Shown one piece after another: positions 62,538 through 64,000 of a DNA stretch of 64,000 nucleotides. Both the position numbers and the translations under genes were made by a program. The notes below the pieces were generated by a model that saw nothing but the letters and a program-made list of their open reading frames with translations, did no database searches and was not told the DNA's origin. Source of the stretch: Phytoactinopolyspora halotolerans (GTDB taxonomy: Bacteria; Actinomycetota; Actinomycetes; Jiangellales; Jiangellaceae); contig NZ_JAAGOA010000001.1 of assembly GCF_010550675.1 (NCBI RefSeq), positions 62,001 through 126,000 on the forward strand, given 5' to 3'. Numbering within the stretch: position 1 is the first letter of the stretch; each line of letters begins with the position of its first letter.

Positions 62538-64000
62538 ATGCGGAAATACACCGGCATTCTTCTCGGATGTGGCGTCGCTGCCAGTGCGCTGGTCGCGGTC
62601 AACGTGCTGCCCGCCGACGAAGCAGCGGCGTCCGGCCTGGTCTCCTTCGGGGACTGCTCGGACGCGCTCGACCACCTGAAACGCGAGGCGGACGAGCGCA
62701 TCGGCCCCTGGGGGCTACACGACTCGTGGTACGGCGTCGATGTCCTCGAGGAGGAAGGTGCCGCAGAAGATCGGGCGGTCGCCGCGGACGGCGACGACAG
62801 CGCGGCCGGCTCCGACGACTCGGGTGGATCTTCGTATTCCACCACCAACGTTCAGGAGAAGGGTGTCGACGAGCCGGACATCGTGAAGACCGACGGTCGC
62901 CGGATAGTCACGACGGTCGGTTCCGAACTCCGGGTCATCGATACCAGCGGCGATCAGCCGCAGGAGATCGGCAGTCTGCAGCTCAGTGACGATTACGCGG
63001 ATGCCGAGTTGCTCCTGGCGGGCGATCGCGCCGTGGTCTTCGTCCGCGGCTGGATGCCCATGGCCGCCGACGCCGCGTACTCGGACATGGGTTGGGAACG
63101 ATCCACCACGACCGTCCACCTGGTGGATCTGTCGGATCCCGCCAGCCCTTCCATCGCCTCCACGCTGGAGATCGACGGCGACTACCTCGATGCACGGATG
63201 GTCGACGGCACGGTGCGCCTGGTCACCAGTTCCCAACCCGGGCTGGTCTTTCCGATGGACGAGAAGGACTGGAACCGCGACGAGGACGAGTTGATCGAAC
63301 GGAACCGGGACATCGTCGCCGACTCGACCATCGAGGACTGGCTGCCGTCCTACCGGCTGGACGCCGGCGGGGAGGAGTCCAGCGGACTGCTGGTGCAGTG
63401 CGGCGATCTGAACCGGCCGCCGGAGTTCGCCGGCTTCTCGGTGATCAGCGTGCTCACCCTCGGATTGGACGAGCTGACCGACGGCGACGCGGTGGCCGTG
63501 CTCAGCAGCGGCGAGACCGTTTACGCCAGCGCCGATCAGCTGTACGTGGCCACCGCGAACTGGGGTACGCCGGATGAGGTCGCGCCGATGGACGACGCTG
63601 CTGTCGACATCGCGCCGGGTTGGCCAATGGTGGAAAGCACGGGTATCCACTCGTTCGACATCGGCGGTGACGAACCGGCCCGCTACCGAGCCTCCGGTGA
63701 GGTAGACGGGGGCATCATCGGACCGTACGCGATGTCGGAGCACGAGGGCGTCCTGCGTGTGGCGACGACGACGCGCGTGGGCGACGACCGTCGTAGCGAG
63801 AGCCAGCTGATCACGCTGACCGAGCAGGGAGACGAGCTGGTACAGGCCGGAGAGGTGGGCGGCCTCGGCAAGGGCGAGGACATCTACGCTGTCCGGTACT
63901 TCGGCGACACCGCCTACGTGGTCACCTTCCGGCAGATCGACCCGCTGTATGTACTCGACCTTTCCGATCCGGCGAACCCGTCGGTGGAGGGCGAGCTGAA
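62538..64000 (+). CDS. Beta-propeller domain secreted protein (partial)
   Basis: At least 487 residues, open at the window end. The N-terminus MRKYTGILLGCGVAASALVAV is a signal or anchor. A linker leads to TTNVQEKGVDEPDIVKTDGRR, the hallmark of the Beta_propel (C-terminal domain-type) secreted family found in actinobacteria and archaea. Repeating blade-like strands (VDLSDPASPSIASTLEIDG; LDLSDPANPSVEGEL) follow. Extracytoplasmic; function unknown. ATG 62538 is the first start with a plausible signal. Confidence 0.8.
   Translation, partial: MRKYTGILLGCGVAASALVAVNVLPADEAAASGLVSFGDCSDALDHLKREADERIGPWGLHDSWYGVDVLEEEGAAEDRAVAADGDDSAAGSDDSGGSSYSTTNVQEKGVDEPDIVKTDGRRIVTTVGSELRVIDTSGDQPQEIGSLQLSDDYADAELLLAGDRAVVFVRGWMPMAADAAYSDMGWERSTTTVHLVDLSDPASPSIASTLEIDGDYLDARMVDGTVRLVTSSQPGLVFPMDEKDWNRDEDELIERNRDIVADSTIEDWLPSYRLDAGGEESSGLLVQCGDLNRPPEFAGFSVISVLTLGLDELTDGDAVAVLSSGETVYASADQLYVATANWGTPDEVAPMDDAAVDIAPGWPMVESTGIHSFDIGGDEPARYRASGEVDGGIIGPYAMSEHEGVLRVATTTRVGDDRRSESQLITLTEQGDELVQAGEVGGLGKGEDIYAVRYFGDTAYVVTFRQIDPLYVLDLSDPANPSVEGEL

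Noticed and set aside
1-64000. tRNA or rRNA genes, insertion sequences, prophage
   Set aside because: No tRNA-like cloverleaf ends, rRNA segments, transposase or integrase sequences were recognised on reading through both strands.

Overview
The window is high-GC DNA with dense, often overlapping genes, GTG/TTG starts and strong G/C third-position bias. The gene content (CobI-CobJ fusion, acVLRF1, LppM-like and DUF6131 proteins, QcrB with a long C-terminal tail, an ECF41 sigma factor) points to an actinomycete chromosome. I cannot fix the genus from sequence alone; a Jiangella-like or related soil actinomycete is a guess.

Layout. 0-3.9 kb: OsmC-like protein, Fic protein with an AbiEi-like N-terminus, MazG-like pyrophosphohydrolase, GNAT acetyltransferase and RNHCP zinc-ribbon protein. 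4-31.4 kb: a large cobalamin locus. It holds cobN, cobG, cobH, cobIJ, bluB, cobK, cbiD, cobM, cobL, cobB, two tandem BtuF-like binding proteins with btuC and btuD, a CbiX-like/ferredoxin fusion, a fused ChlI-ChlD protein, cobO and a cobC-like aminotransferase. A PLP dehydratase, a small lipoprotein and an orphan qcrB are interspersed. 31.3-32.9 kb: an AbiEi/AbiEii toxin-antitoxin pair on DNA that looks poorer in GC. 33-39.8 kb: a sugar ABC importer, IclR regulator, enolase-superfamily enzyme, KduI and KduD, that is, a uronate-use operon. 39.8-45.2 kb: ECF41 sigma factor diverging from an MMPL transporter, then a MarR regulator diverging from an MFS exporter. 45.3-60.4 kb: mixed housekeeping and envelope genes (PAP2 phosphatase, acVLRF1, superoxide dismutase, YceI, AEC transporter, phosphoketolase, LppM-like protein, peptidoglycan peptidase, peroxiredoxin, GltD, aldo/keto reductase). 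59.5-64 kb: WYL regulator diverging from a drug-type ABC exporter, then a beta-propeller lipoprotein cut by the window end.

How it works together. The cobalamin genes cover most of corrin-ring synthesis by the oxygen-dependent route (CobG, CobN, BluB) but with CbiD where CobF would be expected. They add cobalt insertion (CobN with the ChlID-type AAA+/VWA partner), adenosylation (CobO), the lower ligand (BluB), aminopropanol-arm chemistry (CobC-like) and B12 or corrinoid uptake (BtuF-BtuF-BtuC-BtuD). CobA, CobQ, CbiB, CobU, CobS and CobT are not in the window. Three cobalamin riboswitches precede cobN, cobG and the transporter operon.

The most striking observations concern regulatory DNA. Riboswitches 2 and 3 are a perfect 219-bp direct repeat 12.1 kb apart, and copy 3 overlaps the end of cobB so that the aptamer encodes the last 22 residues of CobB. 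A palindromic intergenic element occurs twice in opposite orientation, and one copy likewise encodes the C-terminus of ChlID. Other notable items are the histidine-rich repeat tail on the CbiX-like/ferredoxin protein, an exact ECF41-type promoter, and clean palindromic operators beside the MarR, WYL and AbiEi regulators.
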